Shown piece by piece: positions 35,656-45,072 of a stretch of 64,000 nt of DNA (its first letter is position 1; each line of letters opens with the position of its first letter). The notes under the pieces are model-generated. The model saw only the letters and a program-made list of their open reading frames with translations, was not told the origin of the DNA and did not search any database. Source of the DNA: Pseudomonadota bacterium (GTDB lineage Bacteria > Desulfobacterota > Desulfovibrionia > Desulfovibrionales > Desulfovibrionaceae); NCBI GenBank assembly GCA_023419375.1, contig JAEZYD010000008.1, positions 62,001 to 126,000 on the forward strand, written 5' to 3'. The translations under genes and the position numbers were made by a program.

Positions 35656-35702
35656 AAAAAAGCAGCGCGCCGGATACACAGAAAACTGTGCCTCCGGCGC
35701 GC
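35656..35702 (-). terminator. Terminator after bamA
   Basis: A 10-bp GCGCGCCGGA/TCCGGCGCGC stem with an inner CACAG/CTGTG extension is followed on the reverse strand by a six-T run. Confidence 0.88.
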
Positions 35703-35736
35703 CGAATCTTTGTCGCAACCGCGACAGAAGTGAGGG

Positions 35737-38502
35737 CTAGAAGAACTGGCCCATGCTGAATTCTATGCGACCGGATTCACGTTCCTTGTCGTAGTCCTGA
35801 ACCAGCGGAATACCGTAGGCGATACGCAGGTCGCCCATGGGCGAACGCCAGCGCAGTTCAAGGCCCGTGGAGCAGACAATGTACTTGTTGAGGTCGTTGC
35901 CCATGGTCTTGCTGTCGATGTTGTAACCAGCATCGAAGAAGGGCACCAGAGCGAGGCCCAGTTCCTTCTGGAAGGTCCAGATGTATTCAAAGTTGGCAAC
36001 ACCCATGCGGTCGCCGCCGATCTGGTCGCCGTTGTACTTGTAGTCGCGGGGCGAGAGGTCGGAGAAGGAGTAACCGCGAATGGTATCCATGCCGCCAACC
36101 CAGAAGCGTTCAAACACCGGGACGTTGGAGTTGGTGTTCTGATACACGCCGCCCAACCGGCCACGCACGTGGATGGTGTTCTGCGGGTTGAAGGACCAGA
36201 AGCCCTGCCAGTCGGCCACGGTCTTGATAAAGTTGTCTGTACCGCCGAGGCCGCCGCCGCCGTATTCAGCCCACAGGCGGGCAATGGTACCCTTGGTGGG
36301 ACGTTCCTTGGAGTCCGTGGTGTCGCGCAGGATGCGGCCAGAAACGGCGCTTGTCCAGTTGGTGCCCTTGTAGTCGCGAATGTAGGGGGATGCGTCGTCG
36401 TCCACATCATAAAGAACATAGCGTTCCAGACGATAACCGCCGCCTACGCTGGTGTATTCACCAATGGGATACGACAGGCGAACGCTGTCGCCGATGGTGT
36501 CCTTGGTAAAGTTGTCCCAGTAATCGTGCGTGTAGTACAGGTCGTTGCCGACGGAGAGATCGGTATCGTACAGGCGCGGGTTGGTGAAGGACAGCACGCC
36601 CGACGTGCGACGCCAGGAGAAGAAGCCCTGCAACTGCAACCAGTAGCCGCGACCAAAGAGGTTGCGCTCCATGATGGAGGCGGTGACGCCCACGCTGTAG
36701 TAGCTGGAGTAGCCCACGCCGCCCATGATGGCGCCGGTATTGGTTTCCTTGACCTTGACCTTGAGGTCAACTTCGTCTTCGTTTTCCGTGGGGATCAGTT
36801 CCATATCCACGGCAGAGAAGAAGTGCAGACGGTTCAGGCGCTCGTTGGAGCGGCGCAGCTTGGCGCCTTCGTACATGTCGCCGTCACCCAGGCGCATTTC
36901 GCGCAGAATGACGTTATCGCGGGTTTTTGTATTGCCCTCGACAGACAGACGGCGGATGAAGACCTTCTGTTTTTTGTTGATCACATAGCCCACGTCCACC
37001 TGATCGCTGCCGTCATCGGCCTTGACAACCTTGGTGTCCACTTCGGCGAAAGCATAGCCGTAATCGGAATAGTAGTCGGTCAGGCGTTTGGAGTCTTCCT
37101 GCATGACCGTAAGGGAGAAGTATTTGTCGGATTTTTTCCAGTCGTCCATCTGCACGACTTCAAGCATCTTGTCTTCGCTGTCGATAACATCGCCCGCAAA
37201 GACCACATCGCGCACGGTGTAGCGGGGGCCTTCGTGCACGTTGAATGTGATGTATATGCCGTCATCGCGGTATTCAACCGTGGGCGCGGCCACCTGAATG
37301 TCCACATAGCCTTCGTTAAGACCAAAGGCGGCAATGGCGTTGGTGTCGCGCTCCAGATATTCGTCCTTGAGCACGCCGGTGCCCGTAAGCCACGAGAAAA
37401 TGCCGCGCGTCTTGAGGGCCATGTATTTGTCAAGATCGCCGCGATTGAGCTTGTTGAGGCCCTCAATCTTGACGTCCCTGATATAAAGCTTGTTGCCTTC
37501 GGTAACGCTGATTACCAGCACTGCGCCGCGGCCACCCTGACGGTCTTCAAGGCGGTAGGTGACCTTGGCAAGGTAAAAGCCTTCCTTGTGGTACAGTTCG
37601 CTGATTTTCTGGAGGTCGTCCGAAAGCACCTGTTCGTTAAGAACGCTGCCGCTCTTGGTGCCCATGGCCGCAAGCACGTCGTCTTTGCTGACCTTGTCCG
37701 AACCGTCAACAACGATGTTGTCGATGCGCGGCTTTTCAACCACGGTGAACACAAGCACGTTGCCTTCAAGGGTGGCCTGCACATCGCTGAAGTAGCCCAT
37801 ATCCCATATGCGCTTCACTTCTTCGTTGATGGCGGTTGCGTCCGGGCTGTCGCCCTTGCGGATGGTGAGGCGCATGAGCACGGTATCGGGGTCAAGCACC
37901 TTCATGCCGCGTACCTGCACATCGGCAAGACCGCCGTGGGCAGAGGTGGGGGCGTTCATGGGAACAAGGGTCGCCGGGGCATCGCTCTTTTTGGGCGCGG
38001 CCTCGGCGGCGGTGGCGGGATTGGCAATTTCTGCCGCGCGTTTGGCCAGCACAGCGGCGCATTCGTTCAGCGAGGTCAGCGAGTTGCGTTCAAATCCGGC
38101 GGGGACGGCTTCGCCCTCATAGACAGGCACAATGCGCGTGTCCATGGAAAAACCCTGACCGAGCTGATTGAACTTGCCGTAAATAACCATGCGCGCACCG
38201 GCCTTGCGGCCGAGTTCGCGTGCGGTGGCAAGGTCAATGGATTCGCCGCTGTTGCGCTGCAAAACGCGTGCGGTTTCCATGGGAACAGTGCGCATGCCGT
38301 TCTGCTTGAGCTGATCGGCAATCGCCTGCGGCACATCCTGCGAGGCATTGGGCATTTCCGGCCCGGCGTTCACCTGAAAGGGCAGAACAAGCACAAGTGC
38401 CCCTTCTGCCGCTACGGCTCCACCTGGAAGCGCCAGGGTGGCGCAGGCCAGCACGGCAAGGCACAGGGCTTTGCACAGTACGTTATTCAAAAATCTTTTC
38501 AT
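35737..38502 (-). CDS. bamA: Outer-membrane protein assembly factor BamA with extra N-terminal domain
   Basis: The 921-residue protein inserts beta-barrel proteins into the outer membrane. After a signal peptide (about 1-32) comes an extra domain to about residue 165 (ALVLVLPFQVNAGPEM, QKNGMRTVP-like, GARMVIYGKFNQLG) resembling TolB-N/FlgO-type folds. An Ala-rich linker and five POTRA domains follow (VRGMKVLDPDTV onward), then a C-terminal barrel with VRGYSF-type loop IRGYSFSDLSP and terminal FSMGQFF ending in Phe. Typical BamA is about 800 residues, so the extension accounts for the excess. Its start overlaps lolD by 20 bases. Confidence 0.95.
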   Translation of the reverse strand: MKRFLNNVLCKALCLAVLACATLALPGGAVAAEGALVLVLPFQVNAGPEMPNASQDVPQAIADQLKQNGMRTVPMETARVLQRNSGESIDLATARELGRKAGARMVIYGKFNQLGQGFSMDTRIVPVYEGEAVPAGFERNSLTSLNECAAVLAKRAAEIANPATAAEAAPKKSDAPATLVPMNAPTSAHGGLADVQVRGMKVLDPDTVLMRLTIRKGDSPDATAINEEVKRIWDMGYFSDVQATLEGNVLVFTVVEKPRIDNIVVDGSDKVSKDDVLAAMGTKSGSVLNEQVLSDDLQKISELYHKEGFYLAKVTYRLEDRQGGRGAVLVISVTEGNKLYIRDVKIEGLNKLNRGDLDKYMALKTRGIFSWLTGTGVLKDEYLERDTNAIAAFGLNEGYVDIQVAAPTVEYRDDGIYITFNVHEGPRYTVRDVVFAGDVIDSEDKMLEVVQMDDWKKSDKYFSLTVMQEDSKRLTDYYSDYGYAFAEVDTKVVKADDGSDQVDVGYVINKKQKVFIRRLSVEGNTKTRDNVILREMRLGDGDMYEGAKLRRSNERLNRLHFFSAVDMELIPTENEDEVDLKVKVKETNTGAIMGGVGYSSYYSVGVTASIMERNLFGRGYWLQLQGFFSWRRTSGVLSFTNPRLYDTDLSVGNDLYYTHDYWDNFTKDTIGDSVRLSYPIGEYTSVGGGYRLERYVLYDVDDDASPYIRDYKGTNWTSAVSGRILRDTTDSKERPTKGTIARLWAEYGGGGLGGTDNFIKTVADWQGFWSFNPQNTIHVRGRLGGVYQNTNSNVPVFERFWVGGMDTIRGYSFSDLSPRDYKYNGDQIGGDRMGVANFEYIWTFQKELGLALVPFFDAGYNIDSKTMGNDLNKYIVCSTGLELRWRSPMGDLRIAYGIPLVQDYDKERESGRIEFSMGQFF

Positions 38503-39169
38503 ACAAGGTCCCCGCTTTCAGTTCCAGGGTTCTGCCCATGCCTGCGGCCAGCTCTCGGTTGTGCGTTACAACAACGAGGGTCATGCCCAATTCACGGTTG
38601 AGTTCGTTCATGAGAGCGCCCACCTGCGCTCCCGTAACTTCGTCCAGATTGCCGGTGGGCTCGTCAGCCAACAGAACGCGCGGTCGCATAAAAACCGCGC
38701 GCGCAATGGCCACCCGCTGGCGTTCGCCGCCCGAGAGAGTGGCGATCTTGCTTTCCATACGCGCCGATAGCCCCACGCGATCAAGCATTTCACGCGCACG
38801 GCTCATAACGGCGCTTTGTTTAGCACCGCCGATAATTGCCGGCATTGCCACATTTTCGAGGGCTGAAAATTCCGGCAGCAGATGATGAAATTGAAAAACG
38901 AAGCCCAGAGTCTTGTTGCGAAAGGCAGCCTTCTGGTCAGCGCTCATGAGCGCCATGTTGCGCCCTTCAAAACATATCTCGCCCGTACTTGGAGTATCAA
39001 GTGCACCCATAAGATGCAAGAGGGTACTCTTTCCGGAACCGGACTGTCCAACTATGGCGAGCATTTCGCCTTCTTCCACAACCAGGTTAATATCCTTGAT
39101 AATCTCGGTCTCTTCACCTGGTGTGGCAAATTTTTTGCCCACGTTTGAAAAAGTATAGAGTGCTGACAT
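38483..39169 (-). CDS. lolD: Lipoprotein-releasing ABC transporter ATP-binding protein LolD
   Basis: The 228-residue ATPase has Walker A GQSGSGKSTLLHLMG, signature LSGGERQRVAIARA, Walker B VLLADEPTGNLDE and the VVTHNRELA switch. LolD powers extraction of lipoproteins from the inner membrane towards LolA. I chose the ATG at 39169 (MSALYTFSNVGKKF); upstream in-frame sequence overlaps the permease gene and is not family-like. It starts 2 bases after the lolC stop and overlaps bamA, so lolC-lolD-bamA are coupled. Confidence 0.94.
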   Translation of the reverse strand: MSALYTFSNVGKKFATPGEETEIIKDINLVVEEGEMLAIVGQSGSGKSTLLHLMGALDTPSTGEICFEGRNMALMSADQKAAFRNKTLGFVFQFHHLLPEFSALENVAMPAIIGGAKQSAVMSRAREMLDRVGLSARMESKIATLSGGERQRVAIARAVFMRPRVLLADEPTGNLDEVTGAQVGALMNELNRELGMTLVVVTHNRELAAGMGRTLELKAGTLYEKIFE

Positions 39170-39171
39170 GG

Positions 39172-40407
39172 CTATTCGTAGCGCAGGGCTTCTGCCGGTT
39201 GCAGGCGCGATGCCTGCCGTGCCGGGTAAAGGGTGGCCAGAAAACACAGCAGCATGGCGCTTGCGCCAATGATGAGCACATCGGAGAGGGTGATGATGAT
39301 GGGCAGATGATCAAGGGTGTAGACGTTCTCAGGCAATTTGATGAACTGGTAACGCTTGAGCAGCCAGCCGAGCGAAAGCCCAAACGCATAGCCAAACAAT
39401 GTGCCGATAACCCCGATGATTGTACCCTGAAACATGAAAATACGCCGTATCATGCTGCTTGTGGCGCCCATGGACATCATGATGGCGATGTCGCGCGTTT
39501 TTTCCATAACCAGCATGACCAGTGTTGTTACAATAGAGAACGAACCGATAAGCACCACCATGGCCAGCAGGATGAACATGCCGATTTTTTCCAGCTTGAG
39601 CGCTGCAAAAAGATTGGCGTTCATTTCCATCCACGAGCGCACGTAGAAGGGCGAGCCCAGCTCGGTTGAAACTTCGGCTGCGGTTTTGTCCGCCTTGTAA
39701 ACATCGGCCACGGTCAGTTCCACGCCTGAAAGATAATTTTCCGGCAGGCCCAGCACATCGCGCGCGGCGTTGAGCGTAACAAAACCCAGCGAGGAATCGT
39801 ATTCAAACATGCCAGTCTTGAAAATGCCCACCACTTCAAAGGGGCGCACACGTGGCGCGTAGCCCGAGGTGGTTTTTTGCCCGGAGGGCGAAAGCAGATT
39901 CACGCGGCTGCCCATGCCAAGGCCAAGCCGCTTGGCCAGTTCCTCGCCAATAATAAGCCCTGGCGCACCTTCGCGCTCAAGATCAGCGGCAGAACCAACA
40001 CGCATCTGGCGCAGCATGGAAAGCACCGCAGGGGCCGACTTCGGGTCAATGCCCCGCAAGACAACGCCCTTGACGCCGCCGCCAGCGGAAAGCATGACTT
40101 CCGTGTAAATAAAGGGGGTTGCCCCGGTCACGCCCTTGACGGAACGCACCCGATCCAGCAGGTCGGTGCGGTTCTCAAAGGCCGAGGGGATGTAGGACAT
40201 GACAATGGCGTGGGCATTGGCCCCGAGGATTTTGTCCCGCATGTCGGTGGTGAGGCCGTTGTACACGCCAAGTACCACCACCAGCGCACCAACGCCGATA
40301 GCCACGCCCAGAATGGACATGATCGATATGATGTAGATGAATGTCTGCTTTCGCCTCGAAAAGAGGTAGCGCAGGGCAACGAATAGTTCAAATGACATTT
40401 GCGGCAT
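39172..40407 (-). CDS. lolC: Lipoprotein-releasing system permease LolC/LolE
   Basis: The 411-residue MacB/FtsX-type permease has an N-terminal helix in the SRRKQTFIYIISIMSILGVAIGVGALVVVLGVYNGL segment, the LolC/E hallmark, a large periplasmic domain, and three C-terminal helices. It forms the membrane part of the Lol exporter with LolD. I prefer the ATG at 40407 because AAGGTGG lies about 6 bases upstream; an ATG three codons later is the alternative. Only one such permease gene is present here, so it probably acts as a homodimer (LolF-like). Confidence 0.92.
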   Translation of the reverse strand: MPQMSFELFVALRYLFSRRKQTFIYIISIMSILGVAIGVGALVVVLGVYNGLTTDMRDKILGANAHAIVMSYIPSAFENRTDLLDRVRSVKGVTGATPFIYTEVMLSAGGGVKGVVLRGIDPKSAPAVLSMLRQMRVGSAADLEREGAPGLIIGEELAKRLGLGMGSRVNLLSPSGQKTTSGYAPRVRPFEVVGIFKTGMFEYDSSLGFVTLNAARDVLGLPENYLSGVELTVADVYKADKTAAEVSTELGSPFYVRSWMEMNANLFAALKLEKIGMFILLAMVVLIGSFSIVTTLVMLVMEKTRDIAIMMSMGATSSMIRRIFMFQGTIIGVIGTLFGYAFGLSLGWLLKRYQFIKLPENVYTLDHLPIIITLSDVLIIGASAMLLCFLATLYPARQASRLQPAEALRYE

Positions 40408-40708
40408 ATTGTCCCACCTTGCCCGGATATTCAAGAGTTATTTTAGACCTGGGGCATTGCGCTATCGCAAGGCAAGTCAATTGCGTGGGGGGCTGTTGAC
40501 TGGCAGCGTATGAGGTTGCGCCAGTCTCTCTTATGCCGTGGGCAGGGCAGGGGCAGAAGAGCGGCGCAGACTCCAGGCGGCAGATTGGCCTGTATGTTCG
40601 GTTTTGTCAGAACGGGACAGCTCTGGAGGCTTTTTTCTGTCCGGGTTTTTTTTCAGTGTGATGCTGATGTGAATTTTCCCCGTTCTGACGGGAAAAATAC
40701 CAGGCAAA

Positions 40709-40741
40709 GCCCCCGGCTGGCTGACAAACCAGACCGGGGGC
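40709..40741 (-). terminator. Terminator after the first chemoreceptor gene
   Basis: GCCCCCGG pairs with CCGGGGGC, extended by CTGG/CCAG. It lies about 60 bases past the leftward chemoreceptor stop. The surrounding 40408-40803 gap has no supported gene and should hold the lolC-lolD-bamA promoter. Confidence 0.75.
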
Positions 40742-40803
40742 CTCTTTTCGCTCTTGCCCGCAGGGACAAGACTGGTCATCCACAAGTTTTATTGTTCCGG
40801 GTT

Positions 40804-42897
40804 TTAGCCCCGCTTCATAGCCTCAATAAGTTCGCTCAGTCTGCGCGCCTGCTGGGCAAGATCAGCCACGGCCTTTGTGGCCTGGCCCATGGCCTGCGAA
40901 GTCTGGCCGGACATGGCGTTGACCTGCACGATGGACTGGTTGATTTCCTCGCTGGCGGCTGATTGTTCCTCACTGGCGGTGGCAATGGCGCTTACCTGAT
41001 CGGCAGTGGCTTCCACATTGCTCACAATATCCCGCAGGGCGGCGCCCGACTGGTTGGCAAACTCTGTGGCCGTATTTACTTCAGACAAGGCCTTGTCCAT
41101 GGCGGCCACGCTCTGTGAAGCGCTCTGCTGAATGGCAGAGATCGCACTGCCCACGTCATTGGTGGAGGCCATGGTTTTTTCCGCCAGTTTGCGCACTTCA
41201 TCAGCCACAACCGCAAACCCGCGCCCGGCATCGCCAGCGCGTGCTGCCTCAATGGCGGCATTGAGCGCCAGCAGGTTGGTCTGGTCGGCGATGTCCGAGA
41301 TAACGTTCATGATCTGGGTAATTGCCTGGGCGTGCTGGTTCAGCTTGGTCATGTCGTCCTTGAGCGCAAGCGAAACCTTTTGCACCTGCCCGATGCTTTG
41401 GAGGGCGCTTTCTACAATATGTGCGCCACTTTCAGCATTGGTGCGCGTTTCAGCCGATACTGCCGAGGCCGACGATGCGTTGCGGGCCACTTCCTGCACG
41501 GTCACATTCATCTGGTTCATGGCGGTTGCGGCCTCGCTGAGGCGTTGGGCCGACTGCGCGGCTATCTGGTCCGACTGCTCAATCTGCCCGGAAAGCTGGC
41601 TTGAGGCAGAAGAAATGATGGCAACCACTTCTTCCAGTTGCCCCGCGGCAGCCAGCATGCCTTCCCTTTTGGCCTTTTCTGCTCTTTGGGCCGCTTCTTC
41701 AGCGCGTGCTGTGGCAAGCCTGGCTTCTTCCGTTGCCTGTTGGGCGTCTTTGGCTTTTTGTTCGCTTTCCTGCAGCAGATTTTTAATGTTGCCGATCATA
41801 TGCTCCATGCCCGATGCCAGTGTGCTGAATTCATCACGGCGTTTTTCTGCGGCAAAGAGCAGGGCTTTTTCTGTGGGGGTTGTTTCAAGTCGGCCTTCCG
41901 CAACAGATTCCGCTATGCCGGAAATACCCCTGAGCATTCGCGCAATGGCGCGCGCCGCAAAGAAAATGATCAGCCCGACCACAAGGGCGCTTGCAAAAGT
42001 CAGCCACATGGAGTTGCTCAGCATTATCCGCATGGGTGTGTAGATTTCGTCTCTGTCCACTTCCAGGCAAAGAACCCAGCCGACTTCCGGCATGGCCCGG
42101 TAAAATACAGACTTGTTGCCCCCGTCTTCGCTCGTAAACCTGACAAAACCCTCTGGGCTTTTCAGCATCTCCGCAACATGGGGCTTTTTGCTGTCATCCC
42201 GCCCAAAGGCCTTGAGGTCGCGGTTCAGCATCATCATGCCCTTGGTGTCATAGGCATAGATGCCGCCCTTGGTGCCAAAATCGATCTGGCTTGTGGTGGT
42301 ACGGGCAAGATTCTCGTTGTCGATGCCCGCCCACACGAGGCCTTCGGGCTTGCCATCACGCATGACGGGCAGGCCTATGATGGTTGCAACCTTGCCTGTG
42401 GTTTTGCTGATCACGCCAGTGATGGTCTTCTGGCCTTGCATGGCGCGCTGATAGTAAGAACGGTCAGTAAAACTTACCCCCACGGATTTGCTGGGGTGTT
42501 TTTCGCCTGCCAGGTGATGGGCAATGGCCACGCCGTCTTTTCCGGCAACACCGCAGAATTCAAAGTTGGAATTGAGCGTCACAAATGTATTGAGTGCGGC
42601 ATCTGCATCGTTGAACAGGGTGCGCGTCATGACTTCAGGCATTTTATCGTTGACGGCGTCAAGATATAAAATAACCCGATTGTCGGCGGCAACCATGGCG
42701 AGCGATTCTTCCATCACTTTCAGCATGGCGTGCAGGCCGATGCTCTGGCAGCGCAGCAGCGCCCTTGCATCGTTGATGATCTGCTCGCGCAAGTTGCTTT
42801 CAGAAATTTTATAGTTCACACCAGCTACCAGCAGCAGCCCTGCAATTGCCGGAGTAAGAATGGACAGGAGCATCTTGCTCAACAGCCCCATTTTCAT
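40804..42897 (-). CDS. Methyl-accepting chemotaxis protein (dCache sensor), copy 1
   Basis: The 697-residue receptor has an N-terminal membrane helix (about 10-30), a periplasmic dCache-type ligand domain (about 35-285), a second helix (about 290-312), HAMP, and a cytoplasmic signalling domain. The conserved hairpin tip reads NVISDIADQTNLLALNAAIEAARAG-like (key residues E and R present). The C-terminus (SELIEAMKRG) lacks a CheR/CheB-docking pentapeptide. A perfect AAGGAGG site precedes the ATG at 42897. It lies between lysS and the lolC operon, bounded by terminators on both sides. Its ligand is unknown. Confidence 0.93.
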   Translation of the reverse strand: MKMGLLSKMLLSILTPAIAGLLLVAGVNYKISESNLREQIINDARALLRCQSIGLHAMLKVMEESLAMVAADNRVILYLDAVNDKMPEVMTRTLFNDADAALNTFVTLNSNFEFCGVAGKDGVAIAHHLAGEKHPSKSVGVSFTDRSYYQRAMQGQKTITGVISKTTGKVATIIGLPVMRDGKPEGLVWAGIDNENLARTTTSQIDFGTKGGIYAYDTKGMMMLNRDLKAFGRDDSKKPHVAEMLKSPEGFVRFTSEDGGNKSVFYRAMPEVGWVLCLEVDRDEIYTPMRIMLSNSMWLTFASALVVGLIIFFAARAIARMLRGISGIAESVAEGRLETTPTEKALLFAAEKRRDEFSTLASGMEHMIGNIKNLLQESEQKAKDAQQATEEARLATARAEEAAQRAEKAKREGMLAAAGQLEEVVAIISSASSQLSGQIEQSDQIAAQSAQRLSEAATAMNQMNVTVQEVARNASSASAVSAETRTNAESGAHIVESALQSIGQVQKVSLALKDDMTKLNQHAQAITQIMNVISDIADQTNLLALNAAIEAARAGDAGRGFAVVADEVRKLAEKTMASTNDVGSAISAIQQSASQSVAAMDKALSEVNTATEFANQSGAALRDIVSNVEATADQVSAIATASEEQSAASEEINQSIVQVNAMSGQTSQAMGQATKAVADLAQQARRLSELIEAMKRG

Positions 42898-43096
42898 AAG
42901 AACCTCCTTGCCCAAACCAATGCGATAAATGTATGCGTCATGCGCGAGAATATACCCAATGAGCTTGTTTACTCTTTTATGAGTATAACTATCGACCAGT
43001 GGCGACAATAGTATATGCCTTTGATCCAAAATGTTTTTTGACAGACCTTTTTTTATAACGGGCTGAATTTGTAGCTGGTTGAGACTGTTGAACAAC

Positions 43097-43125
43097 AAAA
43101 AAGCGCCACCAAGAAGGCGGCGCTT
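43097..43125 (-). terminator. Terminator after lysS
   Basis: On the reverse strand a GGCGC/GCGCC stem extended by AAA/TTT is followed by a six-T run. It ends the lysS transcript before the chemoreceptor gene. Confidence 0.82.
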
Positions 43126-43185
43126 TGCGGAACGAGCGTATCAATACTTTTTAAAGGAGGTCAATAAGGTAGCATGCTACCATTT

Positions 43186-44772
43186 TTACACTTCCGGGCG
43201 CAGCAAGGGGAAGAGAATAACTTCGCGGATTGAGGCGCAGTCGGTAAGCAGCATCACGAGGCGATCAATGCCCACGCCCTGGCCTGCAGCCGGAGGCATG
43301 CCGTACTCGAGGGCGCGCAGATAGTCCTGATCCATGCTGTGGGCTTCGTCGTCGCCCGCTTCGCGTTCGCGTACCTGATCTTCAAAGCGCAAACGCTGAT
43401 CCACGGGGTCGTTGAGCTCGGAAAATGCGTTGGAAAGCTCGCGCCCGGTGATGAACAGCTCAAAGCGGTCCGTCAGTTCCGGATGCTCGTCATTGCGGCG
43501 CGAAAGCGGCGAGATTTCCGTGGGGTAATGATAGATGAAGTGGGGCTGAATAAGCTTGCCTTCCACATCAAGATCAAAAAGTTTGGCATGCAGCTTTTGC
43601 AGGCTTTCACTGTCGGCGGCCTTTTCGCCGCGCGAACGGATGTAGGCCTTGACCTTGCCGTAATCGTTGTAGAATTCCGGCGAATGCCCGCCCACCTGAG
43701 TGAGCGAATCGTAGAAGCTGAGGCGCGTCCACTTGCCGGGCGTGAGGTCGATCATTTCGCCCTGATAGGGCACCACGGTGGTGCCGCAGGCAGTCATGGC
43801 AAGATGGGCAAAAAGCTGTTCCGTAAAGTCCATGAGGTCTTCAAACGTGGCATAGGCCCAGTAGAATTCGCACATGGTGAATTCCGGATTATGGCGTGTG
43901 TCGATGCCTTCGTTGCGGAAGTTGCGGTTCAGTTCAAAGACTTTTTCAAATCCGCCCACCAGCAGCCGCTTGAGATAGAGTTCGGGCGCAATGCGCAAAA
44001 ACAGGGGCAGATCAAGGGCATTGTGGTGTGTTTTGAAAGGCTTGGCCGCAGCGCCGCCAGCCAGCGGCTGCATCATGGGAGTTTCCACTTCCATAAAGCC
44101 GTGGTCTTCCATAAAGCGGCGGAATTCGCGCACAATCAGGCTGCGTTTGAAGAAAATTTCGCGTGCGCGCGGCGTGACGATGAGGTCAACGTAGCGCTGG
44201 CGGTAGCGCGTTTCCATGTCCGTGAGGCCGTGATACTTTTCCGGCAGGGGACGCATGGAGCGCGTGATGAGCTTGATCTTGCGGCAGGCAATGGTGAGTT
44301 CGCCCGTCTTGGTGCGGAACAAGTGGCCGGAAACGCCCACGATGTCGCCCACATCGAGCTTTTTGACCACAGTGTAGTTTGCTTCATCCATGTGTTCGCG
44401 CGAGGCGTAACACTGGATGCGGCCACTCTGATCCATAATATGGAAGAAGGCCACCTTGCCGAACGAACGCAGGGAAACTATGCGGCCCGCAATGGCAAAC
44501 ACGTCTTCCTGGCTTTCCAGAGACTCGCCTTCGAGAGCGCCGAATTTGTCCAGCACCCAGGCAACGTCGTGTTCCTTGCGGAAGTCGTTGGGAAAAAGCG
44601 GTACGCCCGCATCCAAAAGGTCGCACGATTTGACAACTCTGTTTTTGACAACTTCGTTGAGGCCTTCGCGCGCGGCGAAACTTTCCAGCATGGGCATAAA
44701 ATAGCCCGCATGCTGCGACTTGGTGCCCAGCTTGATAGCCGGCTTGCTGTTTTTCTTTTCCCGAGTATCCAC
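43186..44772 (-). CDS. lysS: Lysyl-tRNA synthetase, class II
   Basis: The enzyme charges tRNA-Lys. It has an N-terminal OB anticodon-binding domain (VFAIAGRIVSLRSFGKVAFFHIMD) and the class II catalytic core: motif 2 FRNEGIDTRHNPEFTMCEFY and motif 3 GVGIDRLVMLLTD. I chose a GTG at 44772 (528 residues) because AGGAG lies 8 bases upstream, giving a Lys-rich lead VDTREKKNSKPAIKLG. The conventional core start MLESFAAREGL at ATG 44691 or 44697 has no good ribosome-binding site, and an ATG at 44823 also remains open. Confidence 0.94.
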   Translation of the reverse strand: MDTREKKNSKPAIKLGTKSQHAGYFMPMLESFAAREGLNEVVKNRVVKSCDLLDAGVPLFPNDFRKEHDVAWVLDKFGALEGESLESQEDVFAIAGRIVSLRSFGKVAFFHIMDQSGRIQCYASREHMDEANYTVVKKLDVGDIVGVSGHLFRTKTGELTIACRKIKLITRSMRPLPEKYHGLTDMETRYRQRYVDLIVTPRAREIFFKRSLIVREFRRFMEDHGFMEVETPMMQPLAGGAAAKPFKTHHNALDLPLFLRIAPELYLKRLLVGGFEKVFELNRNFRNEGIDTRHNPEFTMCEFYWAYATFEDLMDFTEQLFAHLAMTACGTTVVPYQGEMIDLTPGKWTRLSFYDSLTQVGGHSPEFYNDYGKVKAYIRSRGEKAADSESLQKLHAKLFDLDVEGKLIQPHFIYHYPTEISPLSRRNDEHPELTDRFELFITGRELSNAFSELNDPVDQRLRFEDQVREREAGDDEAHSMDQDYLRALEYGMPPAAGQGVGIDRLVMLLTDCASIREVILFPLLRPEV

Positions 44773-44980
44773 GTAACGACTCCTGAGTGGCCCATACCTG
44801 AAAGGAGCGTTACGGTATGCCATTCACGCTTGGGCGTCAAGATTGTGAGGAGTGTGCCTGCAACTTGCTGTAAAATCGTGATTTGTTGGATGCTCTTACT
44901 GTTGATGCGACTCTGGCGCAACAGGAAACATCAATGCACGCAGCGGCTTATACCCGCGTCAATCGGGGCTTTGGGCCCCC

Positions 44981-45010
44981 TTGAAGTTTTGACCTGTTTA
45001 CGTATATAAA
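44981..45010 (+). promoter_or_regulatory. Candidate promoter for the ACT-domain gene
   Basis: TTGAAG (44981-44986) is followed after 16 bases by TATATA (45003-45008), or after 18 by TATAAA. It lies about 60 bases before the ACT gene in the lysS/ACT divergent gap. Confidence 0.4.
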
Positions 45011-45072
45011 GCCCTTTTACACGATACAACCGCCGTCAGAATCAAGCTGGCGGCTTTTTCAAGGAAAGCGTC

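Noticed and set aside
36169..38601. Long rightward open frame (810 codons) opposite bamA
   Set aside because: Antisense shadow of bamA with no start signal.
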